From CAIQQQ01 sp037445025 (GTDB lineage: Bacteria > Pseudomonadota > Alphaproteobacteria > Acetobacterales > Acetobacteraceae), in NCBI GenBank assembly GCA_037445025.1, contig JBBILI010000014.1, positions 1 through 64,000 on the forward strand: a stretch of DNA of 64,000 nucleotides, written 5' to 3'. A program made the position numbers and the translations under genes. The notes under the pieces are model-generated. The model saw only the letters and a program-made list of their open reading frames with translations, had not been told where the DNA came from and did no database searches. Each line of letters begins with the position of its first letter. The stretch's first letter is position 1. Below are positions 29,312 through 38,639 of the stretch, piece after piece.

Positions 29312-29650
29312 TCAACGCGCGCTGCCATACACCCGCGTGTTGCCGCCCACCGGGCACGAACAGCTGGCACCCGAAGGGGTCGGCTGATCGAGCGGGCACA
29401 CGTAAGGCCCGGCATAGCATCCCCGCCCGGCCGGCGCGGGCGCCGGCGCATAGATCACCGGCGGCGCGTACACCACCGGCGGTCCCACCACCACGGGCGG
29501 CGCGAACACAACCCCCGGGCCGAAGAACACCCGTGGGCCGAAATAGCCGTGGTGCCACCAGGCCTGGGCCGGCGTGGCCGCGGTCATCACCCCAAGTCCG
29601 GCAGCCAAGGCCAGCACCGGAGCCGCCGCGCGAACAAGCAGAGTGCGCAT
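29312..29650 (-). CDS. Secreted Pro/Val-rich small protein
   Basis: A 112-aa exported protein. The signal peptide MRTLLVRAAAPVLALAAGLGVM...ATPAQA is followed by WWHHGYFGPRVFFGPGVVFAPPVVVGPPVVYAPPVIYAPAPAP and a Cys-containing tail (GCYAGPYVCPLDQPTPSGASCSCP). Similar low-complexity PPVV/YAPP proteins are common in Acetobacteraceae and Rhizobiales envelopes; no function is established. ATG at 29648-29650 is chosen so the signal peptide begins correctly. It ends 20 bp from the cytochrome gene and lies in line after the alpha/beta hydrolase gene. Confidence 0.7.
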   Translation of the reverse strand: MRTLLVRAAAPVLALAAGLGVMTAATPAQAWWHHGYFGPRVFFGPGVVFAPPVVVGPPVVYAPPVIYAPAPAPAGRGCYAGPYVCPLDQPTPSGASCSCPVGGNTRVYGSAR

Positions 29651-29692
29651 CGCAGAAGCCTTCAAACGGTTCAACACGCAGGAGATATGCAC

Positions 29693-30385
29693 CTAATCGG
29701 ATTTCGCGAGCCAGTGTCGAAGTATTTCATTCACCTCATCCGGCCGCTCCATCGGCGGCAGATGCCCGCACCCCGCCACCATCACCAGCCCCGCCCCCGG
29801 AATCAGCCCAGCCATCTCCTCGGCCAGCGCCGGCGGCGTCACCTGGTCCTCACGCCCGACCACGATCGTCGTCGGCACCGCGATCCCCGGCAGATCCATC
29901 CGCGAATCGGGCCGCTCCAGAATCGCCTGCTGCTGGCGCAGAAACGCCTCCCGCCCCACCCGCTCCGCCATGTCGAGCACCGCCTGCGTCAGCGCGACGT
30001 CCGAAAGCCGGTCCGGATGCAGCAGCTGCGGCAGCAGCTTCGGCGTCACCCCGCGAAACCGGTTGCCCCGCGTCATCGCCATCAGCCCGCGCCTGCGACG
30101 CGCCTGCTCTGCGCTGTCCGCGCGGGCCGAGGTATCCATCAGGCACAGCCGAGTCACCCGCTCCGGCGCCAGCCGCATCACCGCCAGCGCCACATATCCC
30201 CCCATCGACAGCCCGCACAGCGCAAACCGGCCCGGCATCCAGGCCAGAGCCCGCGCGGCCATGTCGCCCACGCTGTCATCAAGGGTAAGGTCTGCAACCG
30301 TCGCATGCGGCACCACCGCCAGCTGATCCCGCCACAGGCGATCATCGCAGAGCAGCCCCGGCAGCAGCAGCACATCTTCTGTCAT
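29693..30385 (-). CDS. Alpha/beta-fold hydrolase
   Basis: A 230-aa cytoplasmic hydrolase. The nucleophile elbow is GLSMGG with S60. The oxyanion region LLPGLLCDDRLW lies at the N-terminus. The acid is in VVGREDQVTPP and the catalytic His in AGCGHLPPMERPDEV. The compact size and an N-terminus starting directly with beta-strand 3 match small esterase/MenH-like members. The substrate is not predictable. ATG at 30383-30385 has a weak RBS. It is divergent from the DEAD-box helicase gene, with 140 bp between. Confidence 0.88.
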   Translation of the reverse strand: MTEDVLLLPGLLCDDRLWRDQLAVVPHATVADLTLDDSVGDMAARALAWMPGRFALCGLSMGGYVALAVMRLAPERVTRLCLMDTSARADSAEQARRRRGLMAMTRGNRFRGVTPKLLPQLLHPDRLSDVALTQAVLDMAERVGREAFLRQQQAILERPDSRMDLPGIAVPTTIVVGREDQVTPPALAEEMAGLIPGAGLVMVAGCGHLPPMERPDEVNEILRHWLAKSD

Positions 30386-30525
30386 GAAAGCGTGGTGACG
30401 CGCCGCAAACGTGCGGTCAACCTTGACTTTGCGGTGCTGTTTCAAGATACGGACGCAACCACGCGGCCTCTCCGCGCGGTCTGCCGTGCGCCACCTTTGG
30501 GCGCCGCCTTGGAAGCACCTAGAAT

Positions 30526-32349
30526 TTGATCGAGACAATCAACGACCACGCCTCCACGACCAACGCTGGCGCGGAGCAGGACCCGATCCCGGAAACCACG
30601 CCGCACCCAGCGGACGTGCCCGAGACGATGGCCGCCGCCCTGGAGCCCGCGCCGATCGTCGCTCCCGATTCCGAAGCGCCCCGCTCCGATGACGACGAAG
30701 CCGAGCCCGAAGCCGCCCCCGAGAACGGCTTCGCCGCGCTCGGCCTCTCCCCCCCCATCCTCCAGGCCATCGCCGAGATGGGCTACGTCACCCCCACCCC
30801 CATCCAGGAACAGGCGATCCCCTTCGTCCTGATGGGCCGCGACGTGCTCGGCTGCGCCCAGACCGGCACCGGCAAAACCGCCAGCTTCACCCTGCCCATG
30901 CTCGACATCCTGCAGGGCTCCCGCGCCCGCGCCCGCATGCCGCGCAGCCTCATCCTCGAGCCCACCCGCGAGCTCGCCCTGCAGGTCGCCGAGAACTTCG
31001 TCAAATACGGCAAGCACCTCAAGCTCACCCACGCCCTGATCATCGGCGGCGAGAGCATGAGCGACCAGAAGGACCTGCTGAACCGCGGCGTGGACGTGCT
31101 GATCGCCACCCCCGGCCGCCTCATCGACATGTTCGAACGCGGCGGCATGCTGCTCACCCAGACCTCCGTCCTCGTCATCGATGAAGCCGACCGCATGCTC
31201 GACATGGGCTTCATCCCCGACGTCGAAAAAATCGTCGCCATGCTGCCCCCCAACCGGCAGACGCTGTTCTTCTCCGCCACCATGGCCCCCGAAATCCGCC
31301 GCCTGGCCGACGCCTTCCTCCGCAACCCGAAGGAAATCACCGTCTCCAAGCCCGCCTCGGTCGCCACCACCATCACCACCCGCATGGTCGTCGTCGCCGA
31401 GACCGACAAGCGCGAGGCCCTGCGCCGCCTCATCCGCTCCGAGGACGTCCAGAACGCACTGATCTTCTGCAACCGCAAAAAAGACGTCGACATCCTCTAC
31501 AAGTCGCTCACCCGCCACGGCTTCAGCGTCGGCGCCCTGCACGGCGACATGGCCCAGCCCGTCCGCTTCGCCACGCTGGAAAAATTCAAGGCCGGCGAAC
31601 TCCGTCTGCTCTGCTGCTCCGACGTCGCCGCCCGCGGCATCGACATCGGCGGCCTCTCTCACGTCTTCAACTTCGACGTCCCGATCCACGCCGAGGACTA
31701 TGTCCACCGCATCGGCCGCACCGGCCGCGCCGGCCGCGAAGGCCGCACCTTCATGCTGGCCTGCCCCGATGACCGTCTCGCGACCGAAGCCATCGAAAAG
31801 CTCACCGGCGGCAAGATCGAACAGATCCACATCGATGGTCTCGACACTGTCGAATGGTCCGAAGGCCGCGGCAAACGCGGCCGCGGCCGCGGCAAGCCCG
31901 AAGAAACCAAGCCCAAGCGCGGCAAGGAGCCGGAAAAGGCCGCCAAGCCCGAGCGCGCCAAGCCCGAGGCCGAAAAGCCTGCCACCGACCGGCCGGCCCG
32001 CCCCCGCCGCGCAGATCGCCCGCGCGAAGACCGCCCCCGCGACGAGCGTCCGCGCCCCGAACGCCGCCCCGAGCCCGCGCCCTTCCCCGAAAGCGCGCCG
32101 CAGCCCGACCCGGTCTTCGTCCCGCCGCCGACGCGCCCCGCCACCATCGAACGCAATTTCGACCGCCCCCGCGGCGGCGACCGCGACCGCAGCCGCTTCC
32201 GCCGCGACGACGATCTCGGCCCCGCCGTGCTCGGCTTCGGCGACGACGAGATTCCCGCCTTCATGCTGGTCGCCGCCCTGCCAAAGCGCCTGAGAACCCC
32301 AGATGCAGCAACGGCCGCCCAGCAGGAAGCGGCCGAGACGGAGGAATAG
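30526..32349 (+). CDS. DEAD-box ATP-dependent RNA helicase, RhlE-like
   Basis: A 607-aa RNA helicase. The Q motif GYVTPTPIQEQA is followed by motif I AQTGTGKT (about 110-117), motif II DEAD (about 218-221), SAT, ARGID and HRIGRTGR. An acidic N-terminal extension of about 65 residues comes first. The C-terminal 165 residues are Lys/Arg/Pro/Glu low complexity (GRGKRGRGRGKPEE..., RPREDRPRDERPRPERRPEP), typical of RNA-binding tails. The first start is TTG at 30526 with GGAAG about 10 nt upstream; the first ATG (30628) would trim 34 residues. gcdH begins 3 bp after its stop. Confidence 0.93.
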   Translation: MIETINDHASTTNAGAEQDPIPETTPHPADVPETMAAALEPAPIVAPDSEAPRSDDDEAEPEAAPENGFAALGLSPPILQAIAEMGYVTPTPIQEQAIPFVLMGRDVLGCAQTGTGKTASFTLPMLDILQGSRARARMPRSLILEPTRELALQVAENFVKYGKHLKLTHALIIGGESMSDQKDLLNRGVDVLIATPGRLIDMFERGGMLLTQTSVLVIDEADRMLDMGFIPDVEKIVAMLPPNRQTLFFSATMAPEIRRLADAFLRNPKEITVSKPASVATTITTRMVVVAETDKREALRRLIRSEDVQNALIFCNRKKDVDILYKSLTRHGFSVGALHGDMAQPVRFATLEKFKAGELRLLCCSDVAARGIDIGGLSHVFNFDVPIHAEDYVHRIGRTGRAGREGRTFMLACPDDRLATEAIEKLTGGKIEQIHIDGLDTVEWSEGRGKRGRGRGKPEETKPKRGKEPEKAAKPERAKPEAEKPATDRPARPRRADRPREDRPRDERPRPERRPEPAPFPESAPQPDPVFVPPPTRPATIERNFDRPRGGDRDRSRFRRDDDLGPAVLGFGDDEIPAFMLVAALPKRLRTPDAATAAQQEAAETEE

Positions 32350-32352
32350 CGC

Positions 32353-33570
<1,218 letters not shown>

Positions 33571-33571
33571 A

Positions 33572-33692
33572 GCGGTTCTTTTTTGAAAAAAAGAACCAAA
33601 AAACTTTCATCCGCTTGGGCCCGGCCTTTCCGGCAGTGACGGCGCCAACGGATAAAAGTTTTTTTGCTTCTTTTTTTTCAAAAAAAGAAGTC
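33572..33692 (+). repeat. Family A repeat, copy A5 (complete)
   Basis: Type-1 arm GGTTCTTTTTTG / AAAAAAAGAACC, then AAAAAACTTTCATCCGCTTGG, central CTTTCCGG, CCAACGGATAAAAGTTTTTTTG, and a T-rich type-2 arm. It fills the gap between gcdH and the RNA methyltransferase gene; its last bases (AAAGAAG) form that gene's only RBS-like sequence. Confidence 0.87.
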
Positions 33693-33697
33693 CTTTC

Positions 33698-34981
33698 TTG
33701 AAACCCTTCCCCCCCATCTCCGAACTCCACATCGACCGCCTCGGCAGCGACGGCGACGGCATCGGCGAACTCGCCGGCGGCGAACGCATCTACGTCCCCA
33801 ACGCACTGCCCGGCGAAACCCTGCGCATCAGGCCCGACGCCAAACGCGGCGAAGGCTTCTCCGCCACCATCGAAGAACTGCTGATTCCCAGCCCGAACCG
33901 CATAAACCCGGAATGCCGCCATTTCGGCGTCTGCGGCGGCTGCTCCCTCCAGCACTGGGACCCGGCCGAATACTTCGCCTGGAAAGCCAACCTCCTGGCC
34001 TCTGCCCTGCGCCGCGCCGGCTACACGCCCGAGCTCGGCCCTCTCATCCGCACCGCCCCCCACGAACGCCGCCGCGTCGACCTCGCCATCCGCCGCGACC
34101 TCACCATCACCCTCGGCCTGCACACCGCCCGCGACTCCCGGGTGATCGACCTGGTGGAGTGCCCGGTCATGCACCCCGACCTGTTCCGCCTCATCGCCCC
34201 CCTGCGCGTGCTCTGCCGCAGCCTCGCCGCCATCAAGCGCGAAGGCTCGGCGGTGATAAACCTGCTCGACTCCGGCCCCGACCTGCTGCTGCGCACCGAC
34301 GGCGTGCTCACCACGCCTGACCGCACCCGCCTCGCCGCCTTCGCCACCGACCACGGCATGCCCCGCGTGATGTGGGCGCAAAACACCGCCACACCGGAAC
34401 TCGCGGCAGGATTGCGCCCCGCCACCACGAATTTCTCCGGCACCAACGTCATCCCACCTCCCGGCGGCTTCCTGCAGGCATCGAAAGCAGGCGAGGCCGC
34501 CATCATCGCAGCCGTGCTGGCCGGGCTGCCGGCGAAACCCACCGCCAAATCCCGCGCAGCCGAACTCTACGCCGGCAGCGGCACGCTCACCTTCGCCATC
34601 GCCCAACGCATGCGCGTCGCCGCCTTCGAAGGCGACACCGCCGCCGCGTCCGCGCTCAAGGCCGCCGCCGACGCCACCGGCCAGACCGGCCGCATCACCG
34701 TCGAACGCCGCGACCTCGCCCGTCAGCCGCTCTCCGCCAAGGAGATCTCGTCCTTCGCCGTGGTCGTGCTCGACCCCCCGCACGGCGGCGCCGAAACCCA
34801 GACCGCCCAGATCGCGGCGTCGACGGTCAAACGCGTCATCTATGTCAGCTGCAACCCCGGCGCCCTCGCCCGCGACGCCGGCATGCTCCGCCTCGCCGGC
34901 TTCAAACTCGCCGCAGCCACCCCGGTCGACCAATTCCTCTGGTCCGCGAGGCTGGAAAGTGTGTGCATGTTCACCCGGTAA
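33698..34981 (+). CDS. TrmA/RumA-family RNA (uracil-5-)-methyltransferase
   Basis: A 427-aa SAM-dependent RNA m5U methyltransferase. A TRAM-like N-terminal domain (IDRLGSDGDGIGELAGGERIYVPNALPGETLRI) comes first. Iron-sulfur cysteines are in CRHFGVCGGC, with a later one in LVECPV. SAM binding is AELYAGSGTLTF, the catalytic region DPPHGG and the nucleophile Cys in VSCNPGALARDA. This points to rRNA, most like RlmC/RlmD; the exact target is uncertain. The only plausible start is TTG at 33698, 5 bp beyond repeat A5. Codon use is like the neighbours. Confidence 0.9.
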   Translation: MKPFPPISELHIDRLGSDGDGIGELAGGERIYVPNALPGETLRIRPDAKRGEGFSATIEELLIPSPNRINPECRHFGVCGGCSLQHWDPAEYFAWKANLLASALRRAGYTPELGPLIRTAPHERRRVDLAIRRDLTITLGLHTARDSRVIDLVECPVMHPDLFRLIAPLRVLCRSLAAIKREGSAVINLLDSGPDLLLRTDGVLTTPDRTRLAAFATDHGMPRVMWAQNTATPELAAGLRPATTNFSGTNVIPPPGGFLQASKAGEAAIIAAVLAGLPAKPTAKSRAAELYAGSGTLTFAIAQRMRVAAFEGDTAAASALKAAADATGQTGRITVERRDLARQPLSAKEISSFAVVVLDPPHGGAETQTAQIAASTVKRVIYVSCNPGALARDAGMLRLAGFKLAAATPVDQFLWSARLESVCMFTR

Positions 34982-35086
34982 GGTTTCATTGCAACCGCGA
35001 CCTGCGATCGCCATCCTACCTGGATGTCACCATTCCTGCCCAAATCCATCGGCCATCACCTGAACTGAACCCCAGGCACACGACTG

Positions 35087-35212
35087 ATACCAACGGCCTT
35101 GATCGATGACTCTTCCATCGATCAAGGCCGTTGGTATCGCGCGCCGGGAAGGCCTGCGGCGGCGCGCCAAACCAAGACCATACCAACGGTCATTCGTCAT
35201 GACCGTTGGTAT
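35087..35212 (+). repeat. Family B repeat, copy B1
   Basis: The left hairpin is a perfect 22-bp stem (35087-35108 with 35116-35137; begins ATACCAACGGCCTTGATC) with a 7-nt loop. A GC core (CGCGCGCCGGG...GGCGGCGCGCC) follows. The right hairpin is a perfect 14-bp stem (35180-35193 with 35199-35212; ATACCAACGGTCAT). Both end in ATACCA/TGGTAT. Confidence 0.88.
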
Positions 35213-35384
35213 GACAGGCGAACAGACCGCGGACGGCGTGCTGCTCAAGCCAGCGTCGGTTTTCCCTCCGACCAGGCCGGAGGACGTCTTCGCCATGCTC
35301 AAATACGATGGCCCCGCCAAGACGATCGAGGATATGGATGCCGAAGTCCTGGCCGAGGCCACGCGCCGCCATGCCCGCGATTGA
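35211..35384 (+). pseudogene. VapB-type antitoxin remnant (C-terminal part)
   Basis: A 57-codon frame whose product (DGVLLKPASVFPPTRPEDVF, then AMLKYDGPAKTIEDMDAEVL, AEATRRHARD) resembles the C-terminal toxin-binding tail of AbrB/VapB antitoxins: a 'v.l.p' strand, then 'edlfg.LkydGp..tieem..ai.e...r'. The N-terminal DNA-binding half is absent and repeat B1 occupies its place. The apparent ATG at 35211 comes from the repeat. The stop overlaps the vapC-like ATG by 14 nt, the normal vapBC arrangement. Confidence 0.6.
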
Positions 35385-35466
35385 TACCAACATCCTCGCC
35401 CGCGCCACCGGCCGCCGCACCTTCGATCAGGAATTCATCAATATCGCCAAACCCAATCCCAATGAC
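35371..35466 (+). pseudogene. VapC-type PIN toxin remnant with internal deletion
   Basis: It starts as a PIN-domain toxin (MPAIDTNILARATG, with the first catalytic Asp) and jumps straight to the family's C-terminal element (RRTFDQEFINIAKPN, compare 'aTFDkdFa.la'). About 90 central residues, including the other acidic residues, are missing. The frame then runs into palindrome C2. It cannot be an active RNase. Confidence 0.6.
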
Positions 35467-35469
35467 CCC

Positions 35470-35590
35470 GTAGGGCGGATGCAATCCGCCACTCTGCGAA
35501 GCCAACGCGGACGCCTTCCGCCTCGCCACGAACGCAAAGCGCATGCTACCCACCAACCTCACCATGAAGGCGGATCACATCCGCCCTACG
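35470..35590. repeat. Family C element C2 (REPIN-like pair)
   Basis: Inverted 13-bp ends CGTAGGGCGGATG / CATCCGCCCTACG at 35470 and 35590 flank about 95 bp. Each end also has its own small GGCGGATG...ATCCGCC dyad. The interior contains no recognised gene. It separates the vapC remnant from the DUF4864-like gene. Confidence 0.65.
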
Positions 35591-35996
35591 CGCCCACCCG
35601 CGCACTGCGCACAATCTCGCATCCCGCGATCTTCCAGCTCCCGTCCGGCTGCTTCTCCATCGAATACAGCGCCGTATACGCCAGCCCATCCGGCCCGATC
35701 AGCTCCACCTTCTGCGTCGGCACCCCATCGACATCCGTCAATTCCCCGAACTGCATGTCGCGCGGCCGGTACACCGGCTGATATCCCCGCGCCACCATGG
35801 CCATGAAGTTCGCCTCGGTCTGGAACATCGCGTGAATGTTGGGTGCCGCGAACGAGAACGCCGTCACCCCGTCATCGCGCCGAAACGCCTCGATCTGATG
35901 CGAAATCACCGCCTCGATCGCAACCTGATCCGGCGCCGACTGCGCCCAGACCGGCCCCGCACACACGAGAAGCCACAGCACCAGCAGCACGCTCAT
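35586..35996 (-). CDS. Secreted DUF4864-like protein
   Basis: A 136-aa exported protein. The signal peptide is MSVLLVLWLLVCAGPVWAQ, followed by a cystatin/NTF2-like fold pattern (VAIEAVISHQIEAFRRDDGVTAFSFAAPNIHAMF, MVARGYQPVYRPRDMQFGEL, YTALYSMEKQPDGSWKIAGCEI). This matches the DUF4864 family of small proteobacterial secreted proteins; the function is unknown. Its final codons and stop overlap the end of element C2. It is divergent from the paa operon, sharing about 150 bp of upstream DNA. Confidence 0.8.
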   Translation of the reverse strand: MSVLLVLWLLVCAGPVWAQSAPDQVAIEAVISHQIEAFRRDDGVTAFSFAAPNIHAMFQTEANFMAMVARGYQPVYRPRDMQFGELTDVDGVPTQKVELIGPDGLAYTALYSMEKQPDGSWKIAGCEIVRSARVGA

Positions 35997-36148
35997 CGCC
36001 CACCTCCTGGATCACCCCACTTGAAATTGGATGAGAGCGCCCCCCAGCAAGTCCCCAAGGGCATCGCCACGCGGCCACGCCAGGAGATTTTCCCCGGCCC
36101 ACCGTCCAGCGGATACCCCGCGCGCCAGAACTGTGGCATTCTCGCGCC

Positions 36149-37117
36149 ATGTACGCCCAGGCCCTCAACACGACCGAGCCATCAAGCGCCGGCACCACCG
36201 ACCAGGAAGCCCGCTTCCAGGCCCGCATCGACGCCGAAGCGCGGATCGAACCGAATGACTGGATGCCCGAAGCCTATCGCCGCACCCTGATCCGCCAGAT
36301 CAGCCAGCACGCCCACTCCGAAATCGTCGGCATGCTGCCCGAAGGCAACTGGATCACCCGGGCGCCGAGCCTGCGCCGCAAGGCCGCCCTGCTGGCCAAG
36401 GTGCAGGACGAAGGCGGCCACGGACTCTACCTCTACGCCGCCGCCGAAACCCTCGGCCAGTCCCGCGAACAGCTCATCGACGCGCTGCTTGCGGGCCGCG
36501 CCAAATACTCCTCCATCTTCAACTACCCCACCCTCACCTGGGCCGATATCGGCGCCATCGGCTGGCTGGTCGACGGCGCCGCCATCATGAACCAGATCCC
36601 GCTCTGTCGCTGCTCCTACGGCCCCTACGCGCGCGCCATGATCCGCGTCTGCAAGGAGGAAAGTTTTCATCAACGCCAGGGCTACGAGATCATGCTCACC
36701 CTGGCCCGCGGCACACCCGCGCAGAAGGCGATGGCGCAGGACGCGCTGAACCGCTGGTGGTGGCCCTGCCTGATGATGTTCGGCCCGCCCGACTCCGCCT
36801 CCACCCATTCCGACCAGTCCACCCGCTGGAAGATCAAACGCTTCTCCAATGACGGCCTGCGCCAGAAATTCGTCGACGCCACCGTCCCCCAGGCGCATCT
36901 GATCGGTCTCGACATCCCCGACCCCGATCTGCGATTCGAGGACGGCCACTGGCACCATGGCCCGATCGACTGGGCCGAGTTCCACGCCGTGCTGGCGGGC
37001 AACGGCCCCTGCAACCGCGAACGCCTCGCCGCCCGCCGCAAGGCGCATGAGGACGGCGCCTGGGTCCGCGAGGCCGCCAGCGCCTACGCCGCCAAACAAC
37101 GGCAACAGGCCGCATGA
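36149..37117 (+). CDS. paaA: 1,2-phenylacetyl-CoA epoxidase, catalytic subunit PaaA
   Basis: A 322-aa di-iron subunit of the multicomponent monooxygenase that epoxidises the ring of phenylacetyl-CoA. Iron ligands lie in the helical ferritin-like core: AHSEIVGM, KVQDEGGHGLYLYAAAE and CKEESFHQRQGYEIM. Length matches E. coli PaaA (309) with a short N-terminal extension. No strong Shine-Dalgarno precedes the ATG. It is first in paaABCDE, all genes overlapping by 4 nt up to paaD, which implies one transcript and fixed stoichiometry. Confidence 0.96.
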   Translation: MYAQALNTTEPSSAGTTDQEARFQARIDAEARIEPNDWMPEAYRRTLIRQISQHAHSEIVGMLPEGNWITRAPSLRRKAALLAKVQDEGGHGLYLYAAAETLGQSREQLIDALLAGRAKYSSIFNYPTLTWADIGAIGWLVDGAAIMNQIPLCRCSYGPYARAMIRVCKEESFHQRQGYEIMLTLARGTPAQKAMAQDALNRWWWPCLMMFGPPDSASTHSDQSTRWKIKRFSNDGLRQKFVDATVPQAHLIGLDIPDPDLRFEDGHWHHGPIDWAEFHAVLAGNGPCNRERLAARRKAHEDGAWVREAASAYAAKQRQQAA

Positions 37118-37401
37118 GCACGCCCGACACCAAGCTGTGGGAAGTCTTCATCCGCAGCCGCGCCGGCCTATCGCACCGCCATGTCGGCTCCGTCCACGCC
37201 GCTGACGCAACCCTCGCCCTGCAGGCGGCGCGCGACGTCTACACCCGCCGCGGCGAGGGCCTGTCGATCTGGGTGGTGCCCTCCGCCGCCATCACCGCCT
37301 CCGACCCCGCCGACCGCGACATGCTGTTCGAACCGGCCACGGACAAGATCTACCGCCATCCCACCTTCTACGAGGTGCCGGACGACGTGGGGCATATGTG
37401 A
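37114..37401 (+). CDS. paaB: 1,2-phenylacetyl-CoA epoxidase subunit PaaB
   Basis: A 95-aa small subunit of the epoxidase, thought to bridge PaaA and PaaC assemblies. Family landmarks are LWEVFIRSRAGLSHRHVGSVHAADATLALQAARDVYTRRGEGLSIWVVPS and the C-terminal end FYEVPDDVGHM. Length equals E. coli PaaB (95). ATG overlaps the paaA stop by 4 nt (ATGA), and its own stop overlaps paaC by 4 nt. Confidence 0.96.
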   Translation: MSTPDTKLWEVFIRSRAGLSHRHVGSVHAADATLALQAARDVYTRRGEGLSIWVVPSAAITASDPADRDMLFEPATDKIYRHPTFYEVPDDVGHM

Positions 37402-38156
37402 TCACCACCTCCATCCGCGTCGCCGAAACGCCGCTGGTGCGCTTCCTGCTCGCCCGCGCCGATGACGCGCTGATCCTCGGCCACCGCCTCTCCGAATGGA
37501 CCGGCCACGCCCCCACCCTGGAAGAGGAGCTGGCGCTCGCCAACATCGCGCTGGACCTGATCGGCCAGGCCCGCGCGCTGTACGACCTTGCCGCAGAGGC
37601 CGAGGGCGCCGGCCACACCCAGGACGATTTCGCCTATCTGCGCGACATCCAGGATTTCCGCTGCCTGCTGCTCGCCGAACTGCCGCGCGGCGATTTCGCC
37701 TTCACCATCGCCCGCCAGTTCCTCTATGCCGCCGCCCAGGACCGGTGGCTGCCCCAGGCGATGCGCTCCTCCCACGCGGGCCTCTCCGCCATCGCCGCGA
37801 AGGCCGAGAAGGAGAACGCCTACCATCTGCGCCACAGCGCGGAATGGCTGATCCGCCTCGGCGACGGCACCGCGGAAAGCCACCGTCGCGCCCAGCACGC
37901 CATCGACACGCTGTGGCCATACACCGGCGAGATGTTCGCCCCCGAGGACACCGCCCTCGCCGGCATCGCGCCCGTGCCCGACCGCGCCGCCTGGCTGGCC
38001 ACGGTCACCCCCATCCTCACCCGCGCCACGCTTGCCGTGCCCCAGGACGGCTGGATGCACAGCGGCGGCCGCGCCGGCCGCCACGGCGAGCATCTCGGCC
38101 ATCTGCTGGCGGAGCTGCAGCACATCGCCCGCTCGCATCCCGGGGCCACCTGGTGA
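37398..38156 (+). CDS. paaC: 1,2-phenylacetyl-CoA epoxidase, structural subunit PaaC
   Basis: A 252-aa ferritin-like partner of PaaA that lacks a working di-iron site and supports the AC heterodimer. Visible are DALILGHRLSEWTGHAPTLEEELALANIALDLIGQARALY, ELPRGDFAFTIARQFLYAA and IAAKAEKENAYHLRHSAEWLIRLGDGTAES. Length matches E. coli PaaC (248). The start at 37398 is GTG overlapping the paaB stop, and its stop overlaps paaD (GTGA). Confidence 0.95.
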   Translation: MITTSIRVAETPLVRFLLARADDALILGHRLSEWTGHAPTLEEELALANIALDLIGQARALYDLAAEAEGAGHTQDDFAYLRDIQDFRCLLLAELPRGDFAFTIARQFLYAAAQDRWLPQAMRSSHAGLSAIAAKAEKENAYHLRHSAEWLIRLGDGTAESHRRAQHAIDTLWPYTGEMFAPEDTALAGIAPVPDRAAWLATVTPILTRATLAVPQDGWMHSGGRAGRHGEHLGHLLAELQHIARSHPGATW

Positions 38157-38632
38157 CACCACTGGCGAAAGCCGCGTGGGAGGCCGCGGCCAGCGTGGTC
38201 GATCCGGAGATCCCCGTGCTCACCATCGCCGATCTCGGCGTGCTGCGCGACGTCACCGAGACCTGCGGCCAGATCGAGGTGCTGATCACCCCCACCTATT
38301 CCGGCTGCCCGGCGATGCACATGATCACCGTCGAGATCGAGCTGGCGCTGGCCCGCGCCGGCGTGCCCGGCCGGGTCCGTCTGGTGATGCAACCGGCCTG
38401 GACCACCGACTGGATCAGCCCCGCCGCCCGCGAGAAGCTGCGCCGCTACGGCATCGCCCCGCCGGAGGGCGTGGCCAGCCGCCGCGCCTTGTTCGGCGAC
38501 GACGTCGTGGCCTGCCCGCGCTGCGCGTCGCGTGACAGCGAGCTTATCGCCGAATTCGGCTCAACCGCCTGCAAATCGCTGCGCCGCTGCCGCGCCTGCC
38601 GCGAGCCGTTCGACCATTTCCGCTGTCACTGA
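38153..38632 (+). CDS. paaD: Phenylacetate degradation protein PaaD (SUF-like assembly factor)
   Basis: A 159-aa MIP18/DUF59-type protein needed for maturation of the epoxidase. The N-terminal domain shows VVDPEIPVLTIADLGVLRDV and TPTYSGCPAMHMI, the conserved reactive Cys. The C-terminal zinc- or Fe-S-type motif is CPRCASRDSELIAEFGSTACKSLRRCRAC. GTG at 38153 overlaps the paaC stop by 4 nt and gives the family's usual length (about 165). paaE starts 7 bp after the stop. Confidence 0.94.
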   Translation: MTPLAKAAWEAAASVVDPEIPVLTIADLGVLRDVTETCGQIEVLITPTYSGCPAMHMITVEIELALARAGVPGRVRLVMQPAWTTDWISPAAREKLRRYGIAPPEGVASRRALFGDDVVACPRCASRDSELIAEFGSTACKSLRRCRACREPFDHFRCH

Positions 38633-38639
38633 GGCGCCC

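Noticed and set aside
35106..35384. A 92-codon frame covering repeat B1 and the vapB remnant as one gene
   Set aside because: The first 35 codons are repeat hairpin sequence; only the C-terminal part resembles an antitoxin.
35470..35590. Element C2 considered as an integron attC or CRISPR leader
   Set aside because: No direct repeats with spacers and no integrase-type core sites; the inverted GTAGGGCGGATG ends fit a REP pair.
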